NCBI RefSeq assembly: GCF_949628265.1 | Contig: NC_088787.1 | Location: forward strand, 32,786,844 to 32,850,843 | DNA: 64,000 bases | Reading direction: 5' to 3' | DNA from: Cloeon dipterum | Lineage: Eukaryota; Arthropoda; Insecta; Ephemeroptera; Baetidae | Shown here: piece by piece, positions 27,400 to 38,010 of the stretch | How positions within the stretch are numbered: the first letter of the stretch is position 1 | Layout of the letters: the number at the start of each line of letters is the position of its first letter | The notes under the pieces: generated by a model | The model's input: only the letters and a program-made list of their open reading frames with translations | Told to the model about the DNA's origin: nothing | The model's database searches: none | Made by a program: the position numbers and the translations under genes

Positions 27400-28900
27400 T
27401 TCATGTCCAGGATGCAGCAAGCGATTCACAATCAGCTAACTGTGAAATGCACGTCGTTTCAAAACAATTATTTTTGTTTTATTTTTAGGAGTGTGCAAAT
27501 GAGTCTTGGCTTGGCTGTTTGTTTTATAATTATTAGAGGTTATTGGAGTTGTTTTGAAATTTAATTTAAACAAATATGCGTATATTAAAGTAGAATTTTT
27601 AAATATTTACAGGGAAAGGTATTATTATTATTAAATAGGAAAAGTTTAATCTGGTTTGCCTGTTTGCTGACTATTAACACATCACAAAATCTGCTGTGCG
27701 TAAAACTTTTAACATTGAAATTTTAGTAACTACACGGTGCTATACTATGGGGTAGTATTATTATCGCCTCGCCAGTATTGGAATTTCCAAATTAACCTTT
27801 AAATTATTTTTGGTAATTTTGATGCTTAGTTTATTGAATGGTTTCTCAAAGTGAGAAAGACACATCTTTCGTTTCATCCAGTCGGCAAATAATATCCATG
27901 GGCGCCGAAATAACATTGCAAAAATGGGATAGACCCAGTCATTTTTAAAGAAACTGCCGTTGGCCCCTTTAATTAAACTCTGATAATAATTGTTCCGTGA
28001 AATTAAGTCCTGTGTATGCTGGAAAGGTGCGAATGCAATGCTAATCACTGCTCTTGAATCCAAACAAACCCATCGTTGCAGTGAGAGTGGATCAAACTCA
28101 TTGTCGGGCATTTAGCTCGCACTCGGCCCATCAATCAGATTCATGCATTGAAAGTGTACGCAGGTCATTCACCCGCTTCTCAATTTGATACAGTGAAATG
28201 TAATAAATTCAGATTGATAACTATTTTACCTATCTTGACAATTAAATTGACTCTTCGTAAACACGAAACCTGATGTTAGAGGAAATGTATTGAAAATTAA
28301 GGTGGGTATGTTTCAATTCCATTATCAAGAAGCTTTTATTTGTTTCTAATATTTAATCAAAATTTATAATATTCAATGAATGCATTGACAAATGTATTTA
28401 ACATTGATATTTTTGTTAGGAGATTTGAACACTCTTAATTGTCAATTATGACAAATAAAAGTTCAGTGAAGAATGAGTTTTTGAGAAACTCGCCTTTTGT
28501 ACGCTTGAGATATCTGCTCGTATTATATTTGTATCATATTATGAGTGAGAGGAGCACGAGCATTGACCTGCAAAAACTCATTTTCCAGGGAAAACGGAGA
28601 ATGTACTATTTCACAGAAATATGTTTGAGAGTAGTAGCATGTTTGATAGATCTAGAGCAATAACATTTTTAATTTCTTAAATTTATGCTACTTGCTGGGG
28701 TGGCTGTTCACAGAAATATTCAAGTCTTGCTGGTTAGCCGAAGGAGTTGTAATGGAAAAGCACTCTCTCATTACTTCAGTGTGGTGACAAGAACAAAAGT
28801 CTTTGCAGACTTGTGAAATGTTTAAAACACTTAAAACTATCCAAACGACATTTCACAAAAAAATAATAACCATTCACTCATCAACAAACGGTGGCCACTA
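27400..28900. other. AT-rich intergenic region
   Basis: This separates the CpG-rich promoter from the 3' end of the phosphorylase kinase gamma gene. It holds long A/T tracts and no splice-bounded or family-matching frame. An ATTAAA variant poly(A) signal for the kinase gene lies on the minus strand near 28,666-28,671, about 270 bp past its stop. Nothing else is supported. Confidence 0.5.
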
Positions 28901-28942
28901 TTAACAACGCAGGGACTATAACCAAAGATTCGCTTCGAAATG

Positions 28943-31900
28943 CTAGGAGTCTGGCTGAGGGCTGGCGAGGTAAAGCTGTTTGACTTCAGTTTTGGGGAAG
29001 TTCTCAAACAAGGCAGCTCTGTTCTGGCCTTCGCCCTTCTTTACCCAGTGCCCATACACTCTGAATGCACAAGCGTCGATAACCTGAAAAGATAAATTTC
29101 GCTGCTAAATGCTCAGGGAAAATTAGCGTTGAGCAAATTGTGTTTCAATAAAATATTTGATCCACTTTTATTAGATAAAAAATATTTTCACCTTTCGCAG
29201 CGATTTGATTCTGTATGGATCCACTTGAGCCACGGCAATAGAAAGGGGTTCAGGGGTGTACTTTAATCTTCGTATTCTCACCACAGCTCTCACACACAAA
29301 ATTCCAAATCGGAACAGCTTTTTCGCTTCAAATTTCTTACTTTGGTAATGCTGAAATTGATTAACAGTAATTAGTAGACTCCAAAATATTCTATAAAGTG
29401 TTAGAAATCCAAAACCAGCAAAAGCAAAATATTTGGTATGGAATGATTATTTCGAAGCCATAATATTCGTTTGACACCCATTCTCCTGCACACCATCCTG
29501 TTAAGAAAATTGCTACTCAACATATATATTGTGTTGCTTCACATTGTGTATATTTTCTCAGTACAGATTAATAGAGACGCCACGGAATCGTAAATAAAGA
29601 TTGGATTGTGTACGTAGCAATAGCAGTAAAAAAATTTATTGCTCTCTAAAAGAAACTTCCAAATGATAACCAGGCTGAAGTAGGCGATGCTGCACGCAAT
29701 TATTGGATTAAGCTGATAAAAAGCAGTGAGTTTTCAATATAATTTGCCAGGCTAATTGTTCTAATAAGTGTTAATTACACTAAAATTCACATTTCTCTGT
29801 TTGTTACCGTTTCACTCATACTGCTGGACGAGTGCTTAAATGTCTTTTTGAGTTCAGACAAGTTAGTCTCCCATTGCTGTAGGAATTTCGAAAGTGTTTA
29901 ATTACATTTGACAAATGATTTGTGTTAGTTTTAACTGATGAGCATATAGCCTATTTATAACACAAATTTCTTTAACAAGATTCAACCCTTACCATGACTT
30001 GGAAAAATGGATGTTCTAAGGCTTCTGATACTGTAAGTCTTTTCTTTGGGTCGACAACCAGCAGTTTGCGAATCAAGTCTTTCGGTGCATCTGGAGAGAG
30101 ACGCGCTTGAAATGGAAATATATTCTCAAAACACTCAGTTTGCATACCTGTGATGTCCTCCCACTCTGGAGAAGTGAGCGAGTATTTGCCTTCCATTATA
30201 TTTCTTAGCATGACCATTTGTTTTCTGTGCCAGAAAGGCGGGCAACCAACCAACCTAGTCAACGCAGACGCATTTTAGAAAACTGATTTTTCACAGAGTC
30301 AAAATTCGGTATAAAAAGTTACGTAATAAAACCTAATAAAAATAAAGCACATGAACAATATTTTAAGCATCATTGCATGCTACTTCAAATTAGGAAAATT
30401 TGTAAATACTTACAAGGTGTACATGACGACTCCGCAGGCCCAACTGCAATAAAGAATAGCATTAATTACAGTCAATGCGTCTTAGATTGGAATCAAAGTT
30501 AAGACACAGCAGAGGGAAAAGAAAAACAAGGGGACTCACAGGTCGATAGCTTTGTCATAACCTTCTGAGTCGTCATACATGGCGGCTTGAATTAGTTCAG
30601 GTGCAAAATAGCCAGGCGTTCCACACACCTCTAGTTAAAGAAGGATGAAATTATAAAAAGCATGCAGAAAATTTAAAGTTTTAAAAAATTAACTAGCATT
30701 TAGAGTAAAAAATAACTTGCAGATACACTTAGCCACTTAAGGGTTAAAAGAGTTGAAAATTAAAACTGTGTAAAGTACAGACAGGTGCAGACACTCAATC
30801 ACATCGTTTTTTGTTGTGCGTGATTTTTGTTACAAAAGGCAGAAAAATTATTCAAGTAAATTTTTACTCCAGGCCACAGAAAACATGCTAAATTAGATGT
30901 GTAGCAGCGAAAAGTGTGTTACAAATTGAAAATTTTATCTTTGTGGCCCTTACATGTCGACCTCTTGGCCATAGCCTTCGTTAAAATCCTCAAACATGTT
31001 GATCTTTAAAACTTCTGGAGCTAAATAGCCTGGTGTCCCGCATAACTCTGCAAAATCTCGCTTCATCCAGAATCTAAGGTAGCTACCCGTCACTTACCAG
31101 ACAGCTTCTCGTCCTCTTTTAGAACTCTAGCGAAGCCAAAGTCGGTGAGTTTCACGTTGAGATTTTCGTCTAACAAAATATTTTCGGGCTTGATATCACG
31201 ATGAACAATGCTCTTTTTGTGGACATGTTCAATGGCTTCAAAAACCTAAAACAAATTCACTATGATCCCATGTTTAATTATTGCAAACTCAAACCTGTTT
31301 CATAATGTAACGTGTTTTCTTTTCGGACAAAGTGACGACAGTTGTCAAGTGGTCAAACAATTCGCCATTTTTGCACAATTCGAAGACAAGAAAAATAAAT
31401 GTGTTCGACTCGAAGACATCATGGAGCTCAACTGGAAAAAATTTCAATTATTTTATCATAAAATTACATTTTCAATTATATTTCGTAAATTAATGAAAGC
31501 TTATTGGACAGAAAGATTGTAAAATATAAATATACAAGAAAAATAAGGAGATCAATGTTCACCATCACGGCTCGTTTTTACTTCGGGGTCTTTAGACAAA
31601 ATAGGATTTCTTATCGCAGTCTAGGATATGGTGCAAGTTCATTGCTTCATCACAGATCATTCTCTCGCGGTCCTCACTTGCCCAGGAGTGATGGGTCACT
31701 TTTTTACAACGTTGATCTCCAAAATTTTCTTGTCTGTTGTACAACTTTTGTGTCTTATGAAGCTTCCATTCACTAATTGTTAAATTCATATGTATTTATA
31801 CTCAAATATTATTATTTTGTAACTATAAAAATTCACTCTCTTTTGCTAAAAACATGATTTACTCACTGAAATAAAAACACTATAGTGGGAAACAGGGCAA

Positions 31901-33004
31901 CAAAAAACCACTAATGCATTTATTAAAAAACTGATAACTTAAAAAGAATTTTTTTTAATCACAAAAAAGTTTGAAAATTTTAATTTCTATGAACATAACA
32001 AATCAAAATTATACGCCCGTTTTTCCGTTAAAATTTATTATAGGTTCTAACGCAATAATTTCATAATTATTTCCTCAGGCTCTAGTAAAGTAATCTAAGT
32101 TAATAAACGTCCTTACTTATGTAAGGGTGGCCAGCAACGATCCTGAGGATGCGAATTTCCTGAATGGTCGACTCCTGCATCGACGCGTTTTCCGCATCCG
32201 TGCTGAGGTCAATGATTTTCGCTGCATATTCGCGGCCCGACTCTTTTTCAATGCACCTTCGTACCGTGGAACTCACACCCCTGCCATTGCACAAAACTTA
32301 CAATTAAAATTGCATTATTGAAGAGGGAGAGTCATCGTTTTGTAACTATTTTCAAGGATACGCAAAGCGTCATGATTACAGAAAATAAGTGAATCTGATC
32401 CAGCACTGCTGAGGTAACAGGCATTTTTTTTTAGTAAAATAAACGGTTTGCATGAGTGCATAAGGATGCAACACCACAGTGCACGCTTGACGGCGAGCGT
32501 CTGGCTGCGTTTCGAGTTTCTCTTTTGTGCTATTAATAAATATTCAAACAAAAAAGGTTTCATTTCCTCATTTCAATTTCACGCATCGAAAAATTTAAAC
32601 GCAAGAAGAAAGCTGTGTATTTAACTATATATTTAAATTATATTTTGTCGAGCAAATACTTATAAAGCATTAAATATTTTTCTACTTGAATAGTGCAAAA
32701 GTTAAACTAAGAAATGTTTCATATAAAAAATTTGTTCAAATTTAGTTCTATTTGAAAAAACGCTTTTAAATAATCAAAATTTTATTAATTTTCAAGAGTT
32801 TTCGCTAGATGAGACAGCCATTTTTATATTAAAATTTGCATGATATTTGAAACAACATTTTCTATTTTCAATTGTTTTAAAACTGTGCTTAAATAATGAT
32901 ATGGAATACCTTCCAAGTATTTCCTTAGGTTCGTATTTGGCGTAAAATTCCTTTGCGGCGTCTTTATCCGGTAGCAAATCATCTGTAGCGTCATCCTTTG
33001 CCAT
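28943..33004 (-). CDS. PhKgamma: Phosphorylase b kinase gamma catalytic subunit
   Basis: Catalytic subunit of phosphorylase kinase, the Ca2+- and cAMP-responsive enzyme that phosphorylates and activates glycogen phosphorylase. Coding exons: 33,004-32,910; 32,280-32,117; 31,431-31,295; 31,245-31,098; 31,047-30,954 (or alternative 30,630-30,540); 30,443-30,414; 30,254-30,148; 30,090-29,993; 29,876-29,808; 29,350-29,192; 29,083-28,943. All junctions are GT-AG and in phase, giving 413 aa (412 with the alternative exon). Visible landmarks are the GRGVSS glycine loop (residues 31-36), Lys53 in YAAKIID, HRD Asp149, DFG Asp167, and Glu182 followed by CGTPGY. Asp149 and Glu182 fall at the same numbers as in the mammalian muscle enzyme, where Glu182 replaces the phosphorylated activation-loop residue. 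Residues after about 300 form the regulatory, calmodulin-binding tail, ending in a conserved [24 protein letters not shown] segment. An acceptor at 33,026 implies an upstream non-coding exon. Confidence 0.95.
30540..30630 (-). other. PhKgamma: PhKgamma exon 5, distal alternative version
   Basis: 91-nt exon with acceptor TAACTAG and donor CT|GTGAGT, in the same phases as the proximal exon. It encodes Glu182, then [19 protein letters not shown] and a segment ending GYDKAID, one residue shorter. GTPGY and APE are kept, while the residues between APE and the following helix differ. Including both exons shifts the frame to a TGA within about a dozen codons; skipping both also breaks the frame. The two must therefore be alternatives if both are used. 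Confidence 0.85.
30954..31047 (-). other. PhKgamma: PhKgamma exon 5, proximal (canonical) version
   Basis: 94-nt exon following a 50-nt intron. It completes Glu182 and encodes [10 protein letters not shown] and then an acidic loop ending GYGQEVD, entering the next exon in phase 2 to make VDIW. This closely matches the usual animal sequence of the P+1 loop and APE helix region. It is homologous to the exon at 30,630-30,540, which lies 323 nt further along the transcript. Confidence 0.9.
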
Positions 33005-33025
33005 AATGTTCAATGAAGAAGGCAC

Positions 33026-34517
33026 CTGAGATCATTTAGAATTGAAGAATCAATAAAAAATCTTGTTTTACAATTTGTACAATTATTTTAAAAAGAAATA
33101 CAAAAATCTAGCAGGTTGATAAGTCTGTGCAGCGCAATAATGCTTGCAATGCGTGGGAAAAGGAGTGTAATACATAGGAAAATTAATATTTAAAGTTAGA
33201 TTTCATATCAGTCATATTACTATTCCAATTCATGAAGCATTTACTTTATAAGATTTTCACACTTCTGTTTTATGATTTAATATTTAAAAAATATTATCAT
33301 GAACCGTTCATGTTAGAAACCAATTTGGCAAAAATTATATTAGTTTAATATTCCTTACAAATGATTTATAAACAAAATACTTCCTGCTTTTTAAACTTTT
33401 TGTCATATATTATAATATCAAATCTCTTAAAAGTTTTAAAACTCTTATTATAGATAAATTATGATAATTTTAATTAAAAAAACCTTGAAATATACTACGT
33501 CAAAATTAATATCATATATTAAATTAAAGGCTTAACCAACAAAGGATCTTAAAAATAAATAATACGTAACGTGTGTTCTCTATTTTAAAAGTATACCTTT
33601 TCTAGCAGATAAAATTAAATCGCCTTGTCTGTCGTCATAGCAGGGCCATCGATTTTATCGATTACCGCAGTGAATTGCGACTGTACGCACTTGACACTGG
33701 CCGGAGAGCCGCTCGAATCGTCCTGCGATTGAACTACGAGAGTGAAATTCCGAGTGGACGCCCTTATGAATCGAAACGATGCACTCTAGAATTAGAAAAA
33801 CCTCTATCGTCTACCAAAGGACATCGAACACAACATTTGGCACGAGACTTCCTTTCAGCTGTCGACCGCAGCGTCGCGCTGCGCCTCGTTCAGGAACTAA
33901 ACCGACACCTTGGTAAAAGTCACAAGAAATTGAGTCTGCGCGCCTACAATATTCACCTTCGCAACTACTCTTGTTGTCAGGGTAATAAATATAAATAATG
34001 CTTTAGGTGTGGGTATTCCTCTGACGGTGCTGTTAACTCACACTTTTCTTGATCGCTGCCATCTGCGATGCATTTCTAGATATGTGTTGCGCAAGGCCCA
34101 AGGACTTGCACCATATGACGCACTGCGCTCGCAACATTAAATTATTTTAAAAGTAAAAATTAAAGGGTAAGACAATTTTTAAAATTAATTTATTCATTTA
34201 TTTAGGGCCCTTTCAAGAAAATTTGGAAACTTCCTTTGAAAATATATAAAGATATGATTTTAAGGCGCTATAATATAACTATGTGACGTCTGTGACCGAC
34301 TCGTCAAATTTACTTTAAAAATAATTTTCTGTTAGGACAAAAGTTCGTATCTTTTATCTCAAATCATAAACATTCTTTAATCTTTAACCCTTCTCCCCTT
34401 TTCACTTTTGTACACTCCGACCCTCACACTGAATGAAAATTTCTCATTTTCACTATTAACTTACTAATTAAGTGATTAAAACACCATAAATTTGCTTTGT
34501 TACAATGGTTCAACCAT
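33026..34517. promoter_or_regulatory. PhKgamma upstream region and intergenic DNA
   Basis: This lies between the PhKgamma start and the TMEM248-like 3' end, both minus-strand genes. From 33,026 to about 33,600 it is AT-rich, probably the first intron, since a TGATCTCAG acceptor ends at 33,026. From about 33,640 to 34,000 the sequence is richer in GC and begins with two ATCGAT cores (33,648-33,662), resembling the DRE/DREF elements of insect housekeeping promoters. This is the best candidate for the PhKgamma promoter and untranslated first exon. A 107-codon plus-strand frame here begins at TTG and matches nothing I know. Confidence 0.4.
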
Positions 34518-34523
34518 TTTATT
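34518..34523 (-). terminator. Poly(A) signal AATAAA of the TMEM248-like gene
   Basis: AATAAA on the minus strand, about 145 bp beyond the TGA of the TMEM248-like gene. It is the nearest canonical hexamer downstream; further ones lie near 34,190-34,205. Confidence 0.5.
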
Positions 34524-34668
34524 TGGAGAAATCTGATTGAATTGAATTCTAAAAGTATAAAATAAATTTTGCCAATTTAAAAAAGAAACTTAATGAATTG
34601 TAGGCAAGCGGGTTATTACAAAGAAAAATACATCTCAGCAGTCTTTAAAAAGGAATTAAGAAGTTATT

Positions 34669-36036
34669 TCACAGACCAAGCGGCACTTTGGCATGATCGC
34701 CAATTGGAATGTGAGTCCTTCGTCCATTCACTATAGCGTAACAAATCAGAGCAAGCGCAATAGAGAGCAGGAAGAAACTGGTGTGCATCAAATGCATTTT
34801 GATGATCTCCTTGTCACTCTGAAATTTAAAATTAAAATTTATGAAATAACAACGCAGAAAATGTCAAAACGATTGAATAGAATAATGGAAAGTCTGCAAG
34901 CTTTGCCTGGGTTTCATGAGTTCAAAGTTGAATCAAATGTGCACTTTGAACGCCACAATATGAACATCTGTTCAATTATAATAAATCAATGTGATTATGA
35001 TGCTTTAAGTTGAGCATTTTATATTGCAAAAATACGATAATGAACATGGTAATTAGCAATTATATTACAACAGCTGCTATAATTGCTACAGAGATAATTA
35101 AGTGGGACATAAAGCTCACCTCTTTAAGTGACAGAATGCGAATATAATCGAGTTGCAGTTGTGTTCCATCCGAGCACCATTTTGGATCATCATTTTTCGG
35201 GTCTTTCAGTCTTGCATTAAATTGAGAATATTTTTCGACTGGATATATTTGCTGAAATAGAAACAATTCTTAGATAGTTACAGCGAAGCGCTTAAGTTGT
35301 TTTTCAATAGTGTCAAAATAATTACACTAATATCAGTATTATTTAAAGAGCAAAACATGGATTTAATTTTTTCGAAAATTCATACGTTTGACTGACACTG
35401 GAAAGCGTATTCCGAGCTTGGCATCTTTGATTGTGGTCCAGTGAATGTTGCACAAACAGAATGGTCACTTGTACCGTTCGTTACCAAAATAAAGCTGATG
35501 GTAATTTCTGCGTCGCTACCTGGGGCGGAAAGAAATTTACACATTGTCATGCTGTTGTTCACTTTTCAAGTTGTCTTTCAGTTTTACCATCTAATCCAAG
35601 TAAGGTGCCCGCGACATTTCCGCTAATTTTAGTATAATTGCTCAGTTTATTGTGCGGAATTTGAGGAAGTTGGATTACAGCGGTCCTACTGACAATATTT
35701 TGCTCACTGCCAGATTTATCTGTCTTCGTCTCTGACTTCAATTCATTCGATTTTTCAGGTTGTGCACAGAGTTCTAAATCAGCCATATTTTTCAAAATCG
35801 TGCTCCAGTCCTAGGCAAAGATAAATACTTTTTTAATGAAGATCAAATCGAAATTTTTATTAGTAACAATTACGCACATATGGGTAGTCCGGATCCGGCA
35901 GATTTTCATAGTGATCAATGTAGCGAGCCATGAATATAGTTCCCAAAGAAAGGACAAGGAGACAACTGGTGAAAACAACCACCGGCGGCCTCGTCAGGGC
36001 GAAATCCTTAATATTTGAGAAGCAGGAAATTGCCAT
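34669..36036 (-). CDS. Tmem248: TMEM248-like transmembrane protein
   Basis: Five coding exons: 36,036-35,878; 35,810-35,588; 35,519-35,386; 35,251-35,120; 34,818-34,669. All are GT-AG with matching phases and give 265 aa. The N-terminus carries TRPPVVVF and a membrane helix at about residues 18-38, then DWSTILKNMADLELC. The middle is a predicted lumenal or extracellular domain with several Cys. The C-terminus has MHLMHTSFFLL and a second helix (about 230-246) ending YAIVNGRR. RPPxVVF, the DW...DL.LC motif and HLMHTSFFL are hallmarks I associate with vertebrate TMEM248. Family function is poorly known. The product is shorter than the roughly 314-aa human protein, mainly in the lumenal domain. 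ATG at 36,036 was chosen because it is the first Met of the frame and is directly followed by the conserved N-terminus. Confidence 0.88.
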
Positions 36037-36167
36037 ATTTTGAAAAATAAAAGAGGCGTTTCGACTCTTCAATCAATTCGTTAACATTGCAGAACCCAAC
36101 TAAGGACTTAGCTAATTAGTGTAAATTAAAAGTATATTAGCCTTTTTTAGCGGGTAGGTCCAAAACT

Positions 36168-36293
36168 TTAAAACCAACACGTAGGTGCGACAAACAAGAA
36201 CCCATCCCACAATATTATGTTGTATTTGACGTTTCGATCCAAATTCTGAGGCTCGGCAAAGAGTCTAACTAAACTGGCGGCCGTAGTTTTCAT
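36168..36293 (-). CDS. Possible small protein (41 aa) upstream of the TMEM248-like gene
   Basis: ATG at 36,293 sits in a good context (GGCAACCATGA) and opens 41 codons, stopping at TAA (36,170-36,168), about 130 bp before the TMEM248-like start on the same strand. The N-terminal half is polar or basic (Lys2, Arg10, Arg20, Lys23). The C-terminal half is hydrophobic (NIILWDGFLFVAPTCWF). Codons favour C-ending forms (GCC, GTC, AAC, TAC), unlike the AT-rich surroundings. The layout loosely recalls tiny mitochondrial outer-membrane proteins such as Tom6, but that is only a weak resemblance. It could instead be an upstream ORF, a first exon, or chance. Confidence 0.35.
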   Translation of the reverse strand: MKTTAASLVRLFAEPQNLDRNVKYNIILWDGFLFVAPTCWF

Positions 36294-36599
36294 GGTTGCC
36301 GCAAGATGACTTTCGGGGAACTTTACGCTACAATACAACACTAAAAACCCCATTAGGTTGATCGGAAAATTAAAAAAAAATTAATTATTAAAAAAACTGA
36401 ACCTTTCGATGTAAATAACAGGAAATCTTCTTCCTGAACCTAATCTATTATTTGTCTGTAGTCACAAAAATAAGAATTGGAAAAAAATGAATGGAGCGTG
36501 CAATACACTATAATTATTCTATAACTATTAATATTTCATCAATTAATACTAATTAAAGTATATTCATTTGTACAGTGCTATAGTAACCTAGCATTACGG

Positions 36600-36745
36600 A
36601 AAGAATAGCAAATATGTCATTCAGGGTGAAATGAGGGCAGTGGTGTGGACCAATGCTTGGCAGACAGTGTGCTAAAAGCGACGATGTCAGCAATTTTATT
36701 TGTGACGGACTTGACGGAAATAAAGGCTTGCCAGACTTACTCAAG
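36600..36745 (+). pseudogene. Orphan decayed copy of SLC5 exon 6
   Basis: From 36,625, preceded by TTCAG as in a real acceptor, about 45 bp match exon 6 of the two intact symporter genes with roughly seven differences. The stretch would read as the RAVVWT motif region. TAA then follows 17 codons in, and the similarity fades by about 36,745 after a partial match to the next helix. No other exon of this copy is recognisable between here and 38,011. It lies 1.4 kb upstream of the first intact gene in the same orientation, so it is likely the remnant of another array member. Confidence 0.7.
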
Positions 36746-36959
36746 TTATTTTAATTTGAAACGGAAATTACATCATAGAAAAAAACACAATTTCTATCTA
36801 GTCCATAAATAATGCTTGAAACCGCCATTATATAATTCTAGTCCGCGAGGTGATGAATGATTATACGACACATTGTCAATGGATTTAATAGAAAAATTTG
36901 AAGATTTTAAACACAAATAGAGCGATGTTGATAATTTATTCTCTCCTTATTGTATAATA

Positions 36960-37100
36960 TTTAAATTAACAAAGTGGCTCGCGCCCCTTGGCACTGCGCG
37001 CGCCCGACGAAGGACCTTTGGTCCTTGCACCCTGCGGGCGACTGACCGTCGAGACGATCGCGCAGGCACAGCACGCGTCGCCCCCCCCCCCCCCGAGAGA
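36960..37100. repeat. GC-rich insert with nested hairpin and C14 run
   Basis: A sharply bounded GC-rich block sits in AT-rich DNA. It contains AAGGACC-TTT-GGTCCTT (37,010-37,026), a perfect 7-bp stem with flanking CGCCCG/CGGGCG that could extend it, and a run of 14 C at 37,081-37,094. The shape suggests the end of an unidentified transposable element, but no terminal repeats or target duplication were found. Confidence 0.35.
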
Positions 37101-37815
37101 ACAATTGTTGGAATACGCTTAAACATTGCTGGGCAGCGCTTTTTGCTAGATTCGTCTCGATCGAAAAACAGCAGTGATTTCCATAGTTGATGGATTTTCG
37201 TATTGAATTGATTTTCAAAGAGAACTTGCCCATACGTAATATCGAAATTTAGCTCTTATCTATAAATACTTAACTATCAGTGTGGTCTATATGGACTACA
37301 CAGTGTAATCCTCATGCATGCGGGTGCGGCCCTGTGATGCCAAAGGCATTGTGCTCAAAGCAATTTATACTATACAATTAATGATTATTATTGCCATACA
37401 CACATCACCTCATGCCTCATGCTTATATTATGTGTATATACACAAACCGAGAGCAAGCAAAATCAACTGCCCCAATATGGTTTGTGTAAATGTTGGAGGT
37501 CAAGCTCCGGCATATATAGGCTTATCTAGAGGTCTCGGCCACGTAATTTTATTTTATTCGGCTCGCATACGAGTAGCCGAATTTTGGTACAGCAGCGGAG
37601 CATGAACATGTTTGCCGGCGGCGCACGGATAGCAAAATCTACAGAAGTGAAGCAACAGCTAAAATGGAATTCAGCCAGCACTCGATTCCAAAACTAATCT
37701 TAACATAGCACAATACCGTCAAATAAAATGAGACCAAAGTTGTTCACGCCAGTGATATTTCACTGCATCATTATTGCAATATCAATATGAATCCACAAAT
37801 CACCGATGCAATGAC
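37100..37815. other. Intergenic DNA upstream of first SLC5 gene
   Basis: This lies between the GC-rich insert and the promoter-proximal block of the first SLC5 gene. I see no exon, no recognisable repeat and no family-matching frame in it. It may contain further, undetectably decayed parts of the array member represented by the orphan exon. Confidence 0.5.
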
Positions 37816-37819
37816 AGAA

Positions 37820-37890
37820 TTTTATCTTTAACCACGACACTTCCAGTAAACATTTCAGAATTCTCACGAATGCTCTTATCTCATCTTTGC
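37820..37890 (+). promoter_or_regulatory. Promoter-proximal block of SLC5 copy 1
   Basis: TTTATCTTTAACCAC, then ACATTTCAGAATTCTC and GCTCTTATCTC. The same order and similar spacing recur upstream of copy 2 (41,488-41,557) and of the decayed copy 3 (49,416-49,490). TTTCAGA resembles an insect initiator, with the T-rich TTTATCTT about 35 bp upstream where a TATA element would sit. The TTATCT words are also GATA-factor sites (AGATAA on the other strand). The block lies about 120-190 bp before the ATG. Confidence 0.55.
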
Positions 37891-38010
37891 AATAGCTTCT
37901 ATTTAACAACACACAAGGCATCCTCTAATTTTTCCAGTGTGATTTGGAGAACAAGTTCTTGTGTTTGGTGCTCTCCAATGAAAAATAATTTTCTATAACA
38001 AAAAACTAAC

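Noticed and set aside
27761..28111. 116-codon minus-strand frame between the signal-peptide promoter and PhKgamma
   Set aside because: AT-rich, no domain, no splice sites, no conserved motif. Probably chance.
29590..29740. Minus-strand segment after a TTTTTATCAG acceptor, open for over 40 codons and hydrophobic, in the PhKgamma intron after the exon at 29,876-29,808
   Set aside because: It could splice in phase 0 and give a membrane-like tail, but it has no donor, no resemblance to PhKgamma C-termini, and the canonical last two exons are present and in phase. Most likely intron sequence.
33675..33998. 107-codon plus-strand open frame upstream of PhKgamma
   Set aside because: It begins at TTG, not ATG, and overlaps the presumed PhKgamma promoter and leader. 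No family similarity.
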